64,000 nucleotides of DNA from Viola odorata (Eukaryota; Streptophyta; Magnoliopsida; Malpighiales; Violaceae). A program made the position numbers and the translations under genes. Positions 9,176 through 20,013 of this stretch are shown piece by piece. Below the pieces are notes generated by a model. That model was not told where the DNA came from, did no database searches, and saw only the letters and a program-made list of their open reading frames with translations. Position 1 is the first letter of the stretch. Each line of letters begins with the position of its first letter. The stretch is from assembly GCA_963691705.1 (NCBI GenBank), contig OY829539.1, positions 250,501 through 314,500 on the forward strand, written 5' to 3'.

Positions 9176-11373
9176 TCAAGTTGTTGGGGTCTGGGGATCT
9201 TGGCCTGAAGCTTGGCCTAGATCAGGGGCAGGAGGGTCCTTCAATTTTGGATCTCTTGGAGCAGGAGGAGGCATAGACGGATGTGGTGTCTTTGCTGGCG
9301 GCGCTGGTGGCTTGGGCTCATCCTCCTCATCAGATGACTCGGAGTCACTTTCGGAGCTCAAGTTATCGTACAAGGCTCGGAGGTACTTGAGGTGCTCCTG
9401 GAGGTGTTCATAGACATGGAGAACGTTCGTCCTGGTGAGCTTCATTTGCTCAAGGAGGACGTCCTGCCGGTCGTTAAGTACTTGGGCCCAGCGAGGCACC
9501 GCTTCACTGGAGGATGCGTGAGTCTAGTCTTGCGGTCTGTCTTGGCCCTTGTCTTGGCCTAGACGATCCAGGATGATCTTTTGCTGCTCAAGGATGAGCA
9601 GCTGGCGAGCTTGGAATTCCTTGGCTCACGCTGGAGGTTCATTGGTGCTACTGGCTGGGGGATCTTGGTCTGCGGCTTGGCCTAGATCAGCTGTAGCATC
9701 AGGGATGGGAATGTCTTGGCCGGTGTCTGGGCCTAGATCCTGGGCAATATTGCCCTCTGCTTCTTCTCTAGGGATTTGTACTAGTCGCAACTTGTACTTC
9801 CCTGCATTTTTCTTCGAGAAAATGTGCTCCACAACTGGTGTAAAACCTGTATTACAAGCAACAAACTCTCCGTCCAAAAGGAAGTGCCCCATTTGGTCGA
9901 AGGATCTAAAATCTAGAATTTTGGGGGAGCAACATTTATGTAAATCAGCAGTAGCAGGATCTAACTTAGCAGTTTGAATAGCAAGCCAAGTAATCAAGGA
10001 CCCAAAAATCAGTTTGGTTTTAGACTCACGAGCATGCAACACTTGAACCAAATATAAGCCTAAGTTGACTTTTTTCTTGTGCAAAATACACCAAAGCAAA
10101 AATAGTTCAGACTTGGCTAAATTCCCAGAAACCTTTGTCTTCCCCGAAAGTTAATAGACAAGGTTCTATGGAGCACCCTAAGTGCAGGGTTCAGAATAAC
10201 ATGTGCTTTAGAGTTCCTATCGAACTTAGCATCCGGATCACCAGTGATCTCTCTAAAGGCAGCATTATTATCCCAATCAGTGGGATAGTCAAAAATTGCC
10301 TCATCACTAAATGTAAATCCTAACAATGAATTGAAAGCATTAACAGACAAGTGACTCCATTTATCACACAAACGAAAGTTAATCACATCCGGCGCAGCAA
10401 AGTCTGGTTTGTCTCTACCCCTAACATACAAGGTTTCTTCGTCAAACCAGAAAGATGTGTGAAACTCTAAGCACAATTCAGTGTAGGCATCACATTCAAC
10501 AGACATAAAAGGGACCCAACCAATTGCATACACAAACTCCCTAATTTTATCTCCTAATCCCATAGCATTAAGAAAATCAAACTCCAATCTAGCAAATGCA
10601 GGGATGTCACAGGAATGAAAATCACGCAATTTGGCCTTGAGGTCTGGTGTGTCAAATTTCAACCAGCCTCGGAGTGTGTGCAGTGGAGGAAGAGAGGGTA
10701 CCTTAGCAGTCTTGGCTGGAGTTTTGGCCAAGACTGAATCGTCTTCATCATCCTCAGCAGCGTCTTCCTCGATCACCTTTTTCTTCCCTTTGCTCTTGGC
10801 AGTGGAAGGAGCAGCAGTGGTCTTGCCTTTTTTAGGGTTTGGGGGCGGTGGTGTTGAATCTGGTATCTTCACCGGCTTCTTAGTCGGCGTCTTCTTGTGG
10901 GCTACCTGCTTGATTCGCCCAGACTTTTTGGGTGGTGCAGTATCTGGTTGCTTCCCCGGAGGTGGCGGTGGTGGTGTGGTAACAGTGGCGGCGGCTGTAG
11001 GCTTAGGTGCAGCGGTGGTCGGAGCTGGTTTTGATGCTCCGGCTGCTCCCATCTTCTTCAACAGCCTGTTCTCTCGTCTGTTCTCTCTCTCTCCAGCAGA
11101 CGCAGGGACGGACGGCTTCATCCTCTTCGCGAGAGAAACCTCGTCGGAGTCCTCATCGCTCATGACCACAGCTCGGTCGGCTCCCTTGACACTCTCCTCT
11201 GATTCTTCGGGCAAATCGTCCTCGGAGGACATGGAATCGGTGTTCTCGAGTGCTTCCAGCAGACGTCTCGCGGCGGAGATGCCGTCGGTCGGGAAGACTG
11301 GAGGTGGAGCTCCACGGAGGTCGTCGCTAGCCTCTGGAATGACGGATGGTGACAGCTGGTTTGGTGAGTTCAT
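9176..11373 (-). pseudogene. Athila env-like / ATHILA ORF-1-type ORF, broken
   Basis: The reading starts at ATG 11373 and runs to a stop at 10117 (418 aa). It continues in 10099-9626 and 9499-9176 after in-frame stops or frame changes. The N-terminal ~210 residues are low-complexity, Pro/Ala/Lys/Asp-rich and probably disordered, with basic stretches such as KKTPTKKPVK. Residues ~230-418 form a globular part with motifs of the ATHILA ORF-1 family (Trp/Phe-rich, for example IGWVPFMSVECDAYTELCLE). The C-terminal part is acidic and Pro-rich with repeated xxGQ tetrapeptides encoded by the 12-bp motif. I see no signal peptide or clear transmembrane helix, so 'env-like' reflects position only. The function of this plant protein family is not established. 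Confidence 0.75.
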
Positions 11374-11835
11374 GGTTGCGAGAGAGGAATGGTGAGATAA
11401 TGGTGGGTTTTGAAGTCTAGGTTTTCTGAGATTTTTGTGCGATTTGGGGAAGAAGAAGGAGAAGGGACTGTTGCTTTTTTGAGCTCAGGTGAGATGGCGA
11501 TTTTATTGGTTATGTGGGGAGATCGTGTCAGAGTGGGATGAGGAATATGCAGAGGTGGTGGTTTATTTTCCCACGCTTTCAATTAATTCCTTTTAATTGC
11601 TTTTTGGATTTTGTCCGTTCAAAAAGCAATTAAAAGCTTTTAAAAGACGGTGCTGACACGTGTCCCACTAACTCTCAAAAGAGCGGTTCCGCTCAAAACA
11701 GTCTAGCCCAAAGGCTTGGCCAAGATCTTGGCCAGCCTGCTTCAATTTCCCCACACTTAATTTCCTGCACAAAATCAAAAATAACCTAGAGAAATCAAAT
11801 GTGATAAAAATAAAAACATCCTAAAATTAAAAGAA

Positions 11836-11878
11836 ACAAGGGTTGCCTCCCTTGTAGCGCCCTTATTTTAAGTCCTAG
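11836..11878 (-). other. Post-integrase motif of the Athila element
   Basis: On the minus strand the sequence AAGGGCGCTACAAGGGAGGC followed by AACCCTTG lies just beyond the integrase stop at 11898. It is the counterpart of 370-412 and has AAGGG/CCCTT arms that could pair. Confidence 0.6.
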
Positions 11879-11897
11879 GATTGACTCTGAATTTTCT

Positions 11898-13238
11898 TCA
11901 CTTGTTTTCTGGTGGCACGTCCACCTTTTCAGAAATTTTCTCTTCCTGGAAATTTTCATAGAACGGCTTCAACCTTTGTCCATTCACCTTGAGCTCAGCA
12001 CCTGTTTTCTCATTTCTAATATCTACTGCACCATGTGGGTAAATATTAGTAATAACAAAAGGGCCTTCCCATCTTGTTTTTAATTTACCAGGAAATAACA
12101 TAAAACGGGAATTATAAAGAAGAACCTTCTCCCCTGTGTGGAGAGGTTTTTCAATAATTCCCTTGTCGTGGTAGGCTTTCATTCTGATTTTGACAATCAG
12201 CTGATTGTCATAGGCTTGGTCTCTCAACTCCTCTAGCTCGTGGAGTTGTAACTTCCTTTCTTGCCCAGCTTCGTCATAGCTCAAGTTGCACTTCCGTATA
12301 GCCCAATATGCTTTGTGTTGCAACCCTACTGGCAAGTGGCACGCCTTCCCATAGACTAACTTGTAAGGCGTCATCCCAATTGGACCTTTGTAAGTCGTTC
12401 TGCGGGCCCACAATGCGTCATCTAACTGTTGGCTCCAATCGCGTCTGTCTAGGCCTACTGTCTTGGCCAAGACAGATTTCACCTCTCTATTCGACACTTC
12501 TGCTTGGCCGTTTGTTTGAGGGTGGTAGGTTGTGGATACTCTATGTGTGATGCCATATTTCCTGAAAAGGGAAGATAAAATCTTGTTGCAGAAGTGTGTT
12601 CCTCGATCACTTATGATCCCTCGAGGAATTCCAAATCTGTTCAAGATGTTAGAATTAATAAAGGAAATAACAGTCCTAGCATCATCATTTTTAGTGGCTT
12701 TCGCCTCTATCCATTTTGATACATAATCCACAGCTAAGAGAATATATCTATTGCCAAAAGAAGTAGGGAAAGGTCCCATAAAATCTATGCCCCATATATC
12801 AAATATTTCACATGAAAGAATAAAATTCATAGGAATTTCATTTCGGGAACTAATATTTCCCACCTTTTGACAAGCCGGACAAGTTTTACAAAATAGAAAA
12901 CTATCCTGAAAAATTATTGGCCAATAAAAACTAGCCTCCAAGATTTTTAGGGCTGTTCTTCTAGCTCCAAAATGGCCCCCGCATGCTTGAGAATGACAGA
13001 AATTAAGAATTGATGAAGTTTCACTTTGAGGTATACACCTTCTAAGTAATTGATCAGTGCCTAATTTCCATAAATAAGGATCATCCCAGACATAGTACTT
13101 ACTGTCATGTTTGACCTTTACTCTCTCATAGGTTGTCATATCACCATAGTGCTTACCTGTTGCAAGGTAATTCGCTATTTCGGCGTACCATGGTCGCGGG
13201 TTTGGCTGAGGGGTTGGCCTAGACTCCGGGCTAGACAT
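11898..13238 (-). CDS. Athila integrase (3' part of pol)
   Basis: An uninterrupted 446-aa frame. An HHCC zinc-binding module is visible near residues 70-130 (histidines in [12 protein letters not shown], then CKTCPACQK). It is followed by the DDE catalytic core with first Asp in [11 protein letters not shown], second Asp in [10 protein letters not shown] and Glu in [12 protein letters not shown]. The C-terminal part carries the GPF.I and K..GQRLKPF region typical of Ty3 integrases. It inserts element cDNA into the genome from a nuclear pre-integration complex. The frame differs from that of RT/RNase H, with which it overlaps at 13175-13238. The probable ancestral single pol frame is therefore shifted there, at one of the 12-bp repeat clusters. 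Confidence 0.93.
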   Translation of the reverse strand: MSSPESRPTPQPNPRPWYAEIANYLATGKHYGDMTTYERVKVKHDSKYYVWDDPYLWKLGTDQLLRRCIPQSETSSILNFCHSQACGGHFGARRTALKILEASFYWPIIFQDSFLFCKTCPACQKVGNISSRNEIPMNFILSCEIFDIWGIDFMGPFPTSFGNRYILLAVDYVSKWIEAKATKNDDARTVISFINSNILNRFGIPRGIISDRGTHFCNKILSSLFRKYGITHRVSTTYHPQTNGQAEVSNREVKSVLAKTVGLDRRDWSQQLDDALWARRTTYKGPIGMTPYKLVYGKACHLPVGLQHKAYWAIRKCNLSYDEAGQERKLQLHELEELRDQAYDNQLIVKIRMKAYHDKGIIEKPLHTGEKVLLYNSRFMLFPGKLKTRWEGPFVITNIYPHGAVDIRNEKTGAELKVNGQRLKPFYENFQEEKISEKVDVPPENK

Positions 13239-14953
13239 GCGACTGAAAATAGTTTTTCACCTGGAAATTCTGCTTTAATTTCATTCGTGTCTCCCTTTGC
13301 TAGGCAGCGGCTTAGGTGGTCTGCCATGAGGTTTTCCCTGCCGCTCTTGTCCTTAATTTCTAGATTGTGCTCCTGCATAAGAAGAATCCAACGGATTAGT
13401 CTAGGCTTGGCGTCATGCTTGACCAAGAGGTATTTCAATGCCGCATGATCAGAAAATACAATAATTTTTGTGCCCAATAAATAGGATCTAAATTTCTCCA
13501 AGGCAAAAACTATTGCAAAGAGTTCTTTTTCAGTTGTGGTATAATTTCTTTGGGCATCGTCTAGCATTTTTGATGCATAATAGATCACGTGCGGATCTTT
13601 TCCTTTCTTCTGCCCAAGAACCGCTCCAACTGCAGCGTCACTCGCGTCGCACATCAGCTCAAATGGCAAGCTCCAATCCGGTGCTTGGATGATCGGTGCT
13701 GTTGTCAAACGTTCCTTCAGCTCCTCGAATGATTTCTGACATGCTTCGTTGAAATCGAATTCTATCTCCTTTTGTAGTAGCTTGTACATTGGTTCAGCTA
13801 CTTTTGAGAAGTCTTTTATGAACCTATGGTAGAAACCTGCATGTCCAAGAAAGCTCCTAACCTCACGCAAGCATGAGGGGTAAGGCAAGTTCTTGATAGT
13901 GTCAATTTTTGCTTGATCAACCTCAATTCCTTTCTTAGAAACTACATGTCCAAGGAAAATTCCTTGGTCTACCATAAAGTGGCTTTTTTCAAAGTTCAAG
14001 ACTAAACATGTATCAACACATCTCTTTAAAATATTTTCTAAATTATGTAAGCATTGTTCGAAATTATTACCGTAAACGGTAAAATCGTCCATAAACACCT
14101 CAATGCTTTTCTCTACGTATTCAGAAAATATACTTACCATGCACCTTTGAAAGGTGGCAGGAGCATTACACAGGCCAAATGGCATGCATCTGTAGGCGAA
14201 CGTTCCAAATGGATAAGTGAACGTCGTCTTCTGTTGGTCTTCGGGTGCAACGGGGATTTGATGAAACCCCGAGTATCCGTCCAAGAAACAATAGTGAGAC
14301 TTCCCAGTAAGTCTCTCCACCATTTGGTCGATGAAAGGCAGCGGAAAATGATCCTTCCGAGTGACTTGATTCAGCCTTCGGTAGTCAATGCATACCCTCC
14401 ATCCGTTCTAAATTCTAGTTGTTCTTTGGGTTCCATCGTCTCCTTCGATTACTGTAATTCCAGTTTTCTTAGGGACTACCTGCACAGGAGACACCCAATT
14501 ACTATCAGAGATAGGATAAATCACACCCGAATCTAATAATTTGATTATTTCTTTCTTAACAACTTCCATCATGGGAGGGTTTAATCTCCTCTGGGGTTGC
14601 TGAATAGGTTTCTTATCCCCTTCCACATGTATTTTGTGGGTACAAATGTTAGATGAAATCCCCTTGATGTCCGCTATGGTCCAGCCAATCGCTTCCTTAT
14701 GCTTCTTCAAAATAGCTACCAATTTTTCTTCTTCATCTTTTGATAGCTTGGCTGAAATAATGACGGGCAGGGTGTCATCTAGGCCTAGATAGGCATACTT
14801 CAGGTGGTCTGGTAGAGATTTCAATTCCAGCTGTGGTGCCTGCACAACAGAAGGTAGAAATTTAGGAACCGTTGATTGCACATATTGACAACTAACTATT
14901 TTTCTCCTTTTGTTGGCAGTCTTGGCTGAGGTCTTGGCCAAGCTCGCGGCCAA
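13175..14953 (-). pseudogene. Athila reverse transcriptase and RNase H
   Basis: RT begins in 14953-14408 (connection region, WTIADIKGISSNICTHKI; first RT motifs up to VPKKTGITVI). It is interrupted by a stop just before the DYRRLN motif region and continues in 14323-13175. The latter includes FLDGYSGFHQIPVAPEDQ, MPFGLCNAPATFQ and the catalytic FMDD box (IEVFMDDFTVYG). RNase H follows with its first catalytic Asp in FELMCDASDAAVGAVLG, a Glu in TTTEKELFAIVFALEKF and Asp in VFSDHAALKYL. The domain set is complete but at least one stop and one frameshift make this copy unlikely to be active. Confidence 0.92.
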
Positions 14954-15010
14954 GATCGAGTCCGTATCTTCCTGATCGGCCAGACTGTCTAAAATTTCTT
15001 GGAGTTCCTT

Positions 15011-16470
15011 CTAATCTCCAGTCCGGTCTTCTAATTCTTCCAGTGCTTGAGTGGAAATTCCCCTGCTCAAAACATACTCAAGGGGGTCGTTGTTATAAAT
15101 GTCAGCAATTTCCTCAGTAATTGGGTCCAAAAAGTCCAAAAAACTAACGCAATGTAAATCATTAGGATGTTTTAGGGCATCAGTTATGCTGAATTTAATC
15201 ATTCTCCCACAAAATTCAAGAATTATGCTTCCTTCGAAGCAATCAATCTTCGCTTTTGATGTCCTTAGGAAAGGTCTTCCTAATAAAATATCAGTGGTAC
15301 AAGAAGGCAATTGAACATTCATCTCAACTATATAAAAGTCCACTGATAGATAAAATCATTTACCATCACCAAGACATCAGTTACTACACCCTTAGGTCGG
15401 ATGATCGTTCGATCGGCCAGCTGGATCACCAAGTCAGTCTCCTTCATTGTTCCTATCTTCAAGGTCTCGAATTCACTTAGAGACATTACATTGATGCCAG
15501 CCCCTAAGTCGCAAAGGGCTTTCTCAATGATTTTGTTCCCTATTTGGCATGGAATAGTGAAGGTCCCTTGATCCTTGCACTTCTCTGGGAGTTGTTGTAC
15601 TGCGAAGACATTGTGGGATAAATTCACCCTCTCTATACCTGCAATTTTCTTTTTATTAGTGCACAGTTCTTTAAGAAATTTAGCATAAGAGGGGACTTTT
15701 GCAATTAAATCCAACATAGGTATATTCACAGCTATTTTTCCAAAAACAACCATGAAGTCTCTCGCTTCATCTTGCTTCTTCTCTTTCGCAGACCTAGGGG
15801 GGAATGGTGGAGGAATTTCTATGATTTCTTCCTTCTGATCTGGCTTGGCCTGCGGCTTGGCCAAGACAGGCTCTGCTTTTTCTGGTTCTGTGATAACGGT
15901 AGGCTTGGCCTGAGGTTTGGTCAAGACTACTTCCGCTTCATCTTCTTCTTCCTCATCTTCATCCACTTCTTCCGAAAGAATTTTTCTTATTTCCTCATCT
16001 GTTTTTTCTCCTTCCCTTTCTGGCAACACAACTCCACTCCTCAAACTCATGGCGCTAACATTGTGCGCTGGATTGTTTACCGTGGTGGGAGGTAATTTCC
16101 CTTGATTAGCTATCTGAGTTATTTGCTTCTGTAGCTCTGCCAAGCTGGCCTGTGTTGACTGCATGTGATTTTTCTGCAGCTCCATCATTTGCTTGAGCGT
16201 ATCTTCCACTGAAGGGCCAGTAACCTGCAAAGGTCGAGGGGCAGGCGGTAGCTGGGCTAAAGGAGCTTGGCCAGGCGCTTGGCCTAGATTCTGGCCAAGA
16301 TTTTGATTTGAAGGGCACGACACGAAATGTTGGAAGTTGATAGGAGGCTGTTGCTGCTGCTGAGGTATACCTTGATTCTGATTCTGGTTTGGAGGGATTG
16401 GATCTCTCCATCTGAAGTTTGGATGTGCCCTCCATGCGTATTGGTTACTTTCTTGAGGAAAGTTTTGCAT
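15011..16470 (-). pseudogene. Athila gag C-terminus and aspartic protease
   Basis: The frame 16470-15328 starts with a Gln/Pro-rich gag tail containing NLGQNLGQAPGQAP (12-bp repeat, GQ frame) and VLAKPQAKP (12-bp repeat, AK frame). An acidic run near residues 170-185 follows, then the retropepsin-like domain with the active-site motif in ALCDLGAGINVMSL (DLGA in place of DTG/DSG, usual for Athila). After a stop at 15328 the downstream flap/ILGRPFL region continues in 15343-15011. The protease would cleave the gag-pol polyprotein. Confidence 0.88.
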
Positions 16471-16476
16471 GCTTCC

Positions 16477-17558
16477 TTAGTTGTGTGGGTATGCTGCGTT
16501 AACCTGACTCACGTCATCTGGATGCTGCATCATATAATAGTTATTGGTTTGATGGTCTTGCTGCTGGCATATCCCACATACTGATGCTATTTGCTCTTGG
16601 TTCTGATTTCCCGAGGGCATTGAACCTGAAATATTAACAGAAATGCTTTTAACCATATCAGTTAAATCATTAAGCTTTTGTTCAACATTAATTGCATTTA
16701 AGGAAGAAGGAGAAGAGTTTCTATCCGAAATGGTGTTATTTTGGCAATTGGCTGCCAATGTTTGGAGCAACATTTTAGCTCTTGTCACCGTTAGATCTTG
16801 CAACGCTCCACTGGCGGCTGAGTCCACTTTTTCCTTGCTACTTGGGAGCATCCCATCGTAGAAATATTGTATCATGGTATTGTCTGCTACTCCATGAGTG
16901 GGGCAAACTTCTTATAAATCACGGAACCTCTGATGATACTCACTGAAACTTTCACCACTTCTTTGTTGAATTACGGCCATGTCTTTCCTAGCTATCCCCA
17001 CCTTCGTTGCATTCCAATATTTGTTAAGGAACATTGTGGACATCTCCGCCCACGTGTTGAGGTATTATGAGGCTAACTATAAAACCAGTTCTGAGCTCCC
17101 CCTTCTAGAGAGCTTAGAAAGGCCTTTAGCTTTGCCCTTTCCATGTTCATAGTAGTTGGTTTCATAATGTCGCACTGAACATGTAGGTTCCTTAGGTGCT
17201 TGAATGGATTTTCATTGGAATGGTCGTAGAATTTGGGAAGGTTAGCCACCATGTTGGTCTTTATGGACCAATCATTTGCTACAGCAGGTAGATTAATACA
17301 GGAAAAGGTCTCCTGTTCTGCTGTTCTATTCAGCTCTCTCATTGTCGGTTCTGGTCGATTGTCCGCCATGTCTTGGTCTGATTCTAGGCCAAGACCGTGG
17401 TCTAGACTGTATTCTGTTTCGGAATTAGAGTCTTCCGATTCACTTTCTTCTTGGGCTGCTCTTAGTCGAGCTTGCCTCCTGAGTTGTGCTTCGGTCCTGG
17501 TGAGATTCGGATTGCAAGGTAACAAATCTTGTTCTCTACTTGAGGACCTGGTCATCAA
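16477..17558 (-). pseudogene. Athila gag, N-terminal and middle part, frameshifted
   Basis: Begins at ATG 17558 (MMTRSSSREQDLLPCNP...). An N-terminal low-complexity acidic region is followed by the retrotransposon gag core (NPFKHLRNLHVQCDIM...KAFLSSLEGGAQNWF). A stop or frameshift lies at 17073, and the frame resumes at about 16875 (MIQYFYDGMLPSSKEKVDSAASG). A cysteine motif CGICQQQDHQTNNYYM near 16550 resembles a degraded zinc knuckle. Gag forms the virus-like particle in the cytoplasm. Low-level homology outside the open frames shows that the whole region was one gag reading frame. Confidence 0.85.
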
Positions 17559-17604
17559 CTGTCATAAAATAAAATAAAACAAAAACTACAAATACCGTTA
17601 GAGA

Positions 17605-17622
17605 TCCCCGACAACGGCGCCA
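17605..17622 (-). other. Primer binding site, tRNA-Asp type
   Basis: The minus strand reads TGGCGCCGTTGTCGGGGA, one substitution from the TGGCGCCGTTGCCGGGGA reported for Athila-like elements and complementary to the 3' end of plant tRNA-Asp. It lies 5 bp inside the LTR border. Confidence 0.88.
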
Positions 17623-17627
17623 AAATT

Positions 17628-19159
17628 TGATCGCGCGTCGAACACGTCAAATATAATAGTGAAATAGGTATGGAATTGGGGGTAGGAATACAACTTATCA
17701 CTGTCTATAAGAGTTTGTAGATGATGGTAAGAGGATCGTCCATAGAGACCTCTGGGAGATGTAGTTCTTGGGTTGACTTCCTCGTCACTGAGTTTTGGTT
17801 TGGTGGAATCTGAAACTAAAGACAACACAGAAAGAAGTGAAAACAGTTTAAAGTAGTATTGGCCAAAGTCTTGGTCAAGACAGGGGTCTAGATTGTGATA
17901 AGTCTAGTAATATGGAATTCCAGGTAAGGGAGATATGAGAGCTTGTGTTCTTATGCTTCGATCATTGACTTAAGGATGTTCATCTCTTCGTTCGTAGTAC
18001 TGCTATAGAGTGGAGGTACTCCTGTTCACTCCTGTCTTCCCTCCTCTTCAAATTATCTGGCGGGTACTCCCTTTCCTGATAATCCTAGCCAAGGGACACC
18101 TTGCTGGTTAAAGGGTTTATCCGTTTGACTGCTGTCTTGAATGGTTGTTCGCTTCCTCAATGGTATAGGGGAAGACAGTACCTAGGTCAAGGTGTTTCCC
18201 TGTGGAAACCCTAGGTTGTCAATCTGGTCTTAACCTAGATTACTTATTTCTTCTAGTCTGGCGCGAGACTAGTCACCTACTTTATCTAGCCGACGGGTAC
18301 TCCCTTTCCTTCTAGACCGGTTGCAACTCTTCTCTACTAGAGTACAAGGATGATCAAACCTTATCTCTAGTGAGTAAGCGATAGATTAAGTTCAAGAAAT
18401 AAATAAATACGAGAGAAGAGATTATTAAGTATGAATTGATCTCACGATCGCATAAGAACTAAGCTCATCAACCCTTACCAAGAATGGGCGTTTAGCTACT
18501 CATACTCATAGATAAAAATATAGAATATTTAATTGCATAAATAAATTAAATCCTAGATAATAAAATCCGGAGCAAAAGTGTAACAATGTCGAAAACAAGG
18601 AGAAAATAGAAGGAGGGTTGCGTGATCGATGATCCTGGACAGAGGGGAATAATGTTCGGCTAAATAGCCCTAAAACTCTCTGTCTTATTCCAACTCTAAT
18701 TCCTAGAAAATCTCTTAAAGATTGCTATAATAAATTGTACTTAAAATAGAAACTAAATCGCAATTACAAAAAGAGGGAGATCCCATGCGGGATTCTTCAA
18801 GAGATTGGCTTCAGATCCCTCTATAATTGTGGGACAGCTGCTACGTGCCAGCTGCAAGGCCCAATGTGGGAAGCGGTCCGAAAGATCCACACTACTGCCT
18901 TTATCGCGAAAGTGTCTTGGCCGTAATCTTGGCCAAGACGATTCTGGTGCACGCTACTTCGGATGAGAAAATGTCTAGGCCAAGATCCAGGCCTAGACTC
19001 AGGTAAACAGCTCCAACTCTCCTCAGATCAGACTCCTCATAATTTTGCCTCCAAACCATATCTGTTAAGATGTGGAAAATACAAGGATAAATCAGTAGAT
19101 TTACTGCCCAAAATATCAAGTAAATGGACAATAAAACACAATGAAATGCAATGTAATCA
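17628..19159 (-). repeat. Athila 5' LTR (1532 bp)
   Basis: On the minus strand it begins TGATTACATTGC, directly after a PPT (AAGTGTGGGGAATT), and ends GCGCGATCA, directly before the PBS. Thus it has internal-type sequence on both sides. The LTR carries several 12-bp motif clusters (17861-17896, 18914-18940, 18972-18997). No ORF of note. Confidence 0.85.
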
Positions 19160-19410
19160 AATTCCCCACACTTAAACTATGCTTGCCCCCAAGCATACAG
19201 ACTCAAAGACTCAACAAAAAATAAAAACACAACAAAAAAAAACAGACATCCTGAACCCCCCGGACTTTCTCAATTTCAGGCTGCTTACCCCTTCACTGGA
19301 TCTGCCAAGACACTTCACTAAGATATCCAATACCAGAGTAACAAGGAATAATCAATACCCTAAACACACCCCTTCCACATAGTATCAAGACACCCTACTA
19401 GATTTGATTG
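19160..19410 (-). mobile_element. 3' end of a neighbouring Athila copy (PPT side)
   Basis: On the minus strand this is 3'-UTR sequence leading into the PPT at 19160-19175. It includes a perfect hairpin (ATGCTTG-GGGG-CAAGCAT, 19179-19196) just upstream. Being attached to the outer side of the 5' LTR, it shows that the LTR is shared between two copies (internal-LTR-internal), or that the flank is an older related element. No coding capacity. Confidence 0.7.
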
Positions 19411-20013
19411 ATAAGGTATAGGGCAAGAGAGTTCACCAAAGATTTGAGTCCCACCGCTGTGTCGTCTATCCAAAAGTGCCTAAAGACTGGTGCCATTTAA
19501 ACCACTTTGACAGATTTTTTCTTATTTTATTTTCTTTTATATCCCAGCATTTTTTAGACATATCGAGTGTCCTTTGTATTTTTACAGACACGGCACATAG
19601 ACAGAGCTTGTCCTTTTCCGCGGGGACTTCCACCTTTGCTATGTCTGTCCTATGACGTTCTAACACCTTTATTTGTCTCACACTACAGCAGATAGAACGA
19701 CACACTCAAATCAAGGCAGCAAACCCCATCATCCTAATAAGAGTTAAGGTCCTAGCTAAGTGTCCCTACGACCATGTGGATGGTTAATGTTTGGGAAACA
19801 TTAGATAATATGCCCCTTAGGCATTGATCATTTACGCTCATTCGCTTCCCTGTTACTAAAGCACTGTATCCCCTAGAAAAGTGTCTACATGCAGTCCCAC
19901 CGAAAGACTAAACAACCTAAGCAAGAAAACAGGGGTTCGGATGTGCACTCACAAAACAGACTCAAAACATGCAGAAAAATACCAATAAAAATCATGCAAT
20001 TGACAGACTCTAA
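19411..20013 (-). repeat. 603-bp duplicated Athila 3'-UTR segment, right copy
   Basis: Equal in length to and about 98.5% identical with 8377-8979. It ends abruptly at CTCTAA, where the sequence switches to Ogre gag. The left edge TTGATAAGG shows the uninterrupted form of the ATAAG site used by the Ogre insertion at 8376/8377. Confidence 0.9.

Larger units (their letters stand above)
9199..19002. repeat. Dispersed 12-bp motif CTTGGCCnnnnn in the Athila element
   Basis: CTTGGCC or CTAGGCC, often extended to the palindromes TCTTGGCCAAGA or GTCTAGGCCTAGAC, occurs about 25 times. Examples are at 9199, 9211, 9540, 9552, 9674, 9713, 10711-10735, 11714-11730, 12449-12475, 13210, 14780, 14919-14955, 15843-15865, 15903, 16267-16305, 17371-17405, 17861-17895, 18914-18938 and 18972-18997. 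When paired, the GGCC cores are 12 bp apart. Sites fall in the LTR, in untranslated DNA and in gag, protease, RT and env-like coding DNA, where they read as GQ or AK tetrapeptides depending on frame. Confidence 0.85.
8377..19159 (-). mobile_element. Athila-type Ty3 LTR retrotransposon
   Basis: On the minus strand the order is LTR (19159-17628), tRNA-Asp-type PBS, gag, protease, RT, RNase H, integrase, then an env-like/ATHILA ORF and a 3' untranslated part ending at 8377. An extra ORF downstream of integrase is the hallmark of Athila. The coding region is broken by several frameshifts and stops. The distal 3' UTR, PPT and 3' LTR are missing here because the plus-strand Ogre element is inserted at 8376/8377. 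They should reappear left of the window. The element carries an unusual dispersed 12-bp CTTGGCCnnnnn motif. Confidence 0.9.

Noticed and set aside
10631..11395. 254-aa plus-strand ORF opposite the env-like ORF
   Set aside because: Antisense shadow of a low-complexity GC-rich coding region. The minus-strand protein has the family motifs.
8377..20013. 603-bp direct repeats as LTRs of the minus-strand element
   Set aside because: In the right copy the repeat is followed by further 3'-UTR sequence, a hairpin, a PPT and the true LTR. A PBS lies next to 17628, not next to 19411.
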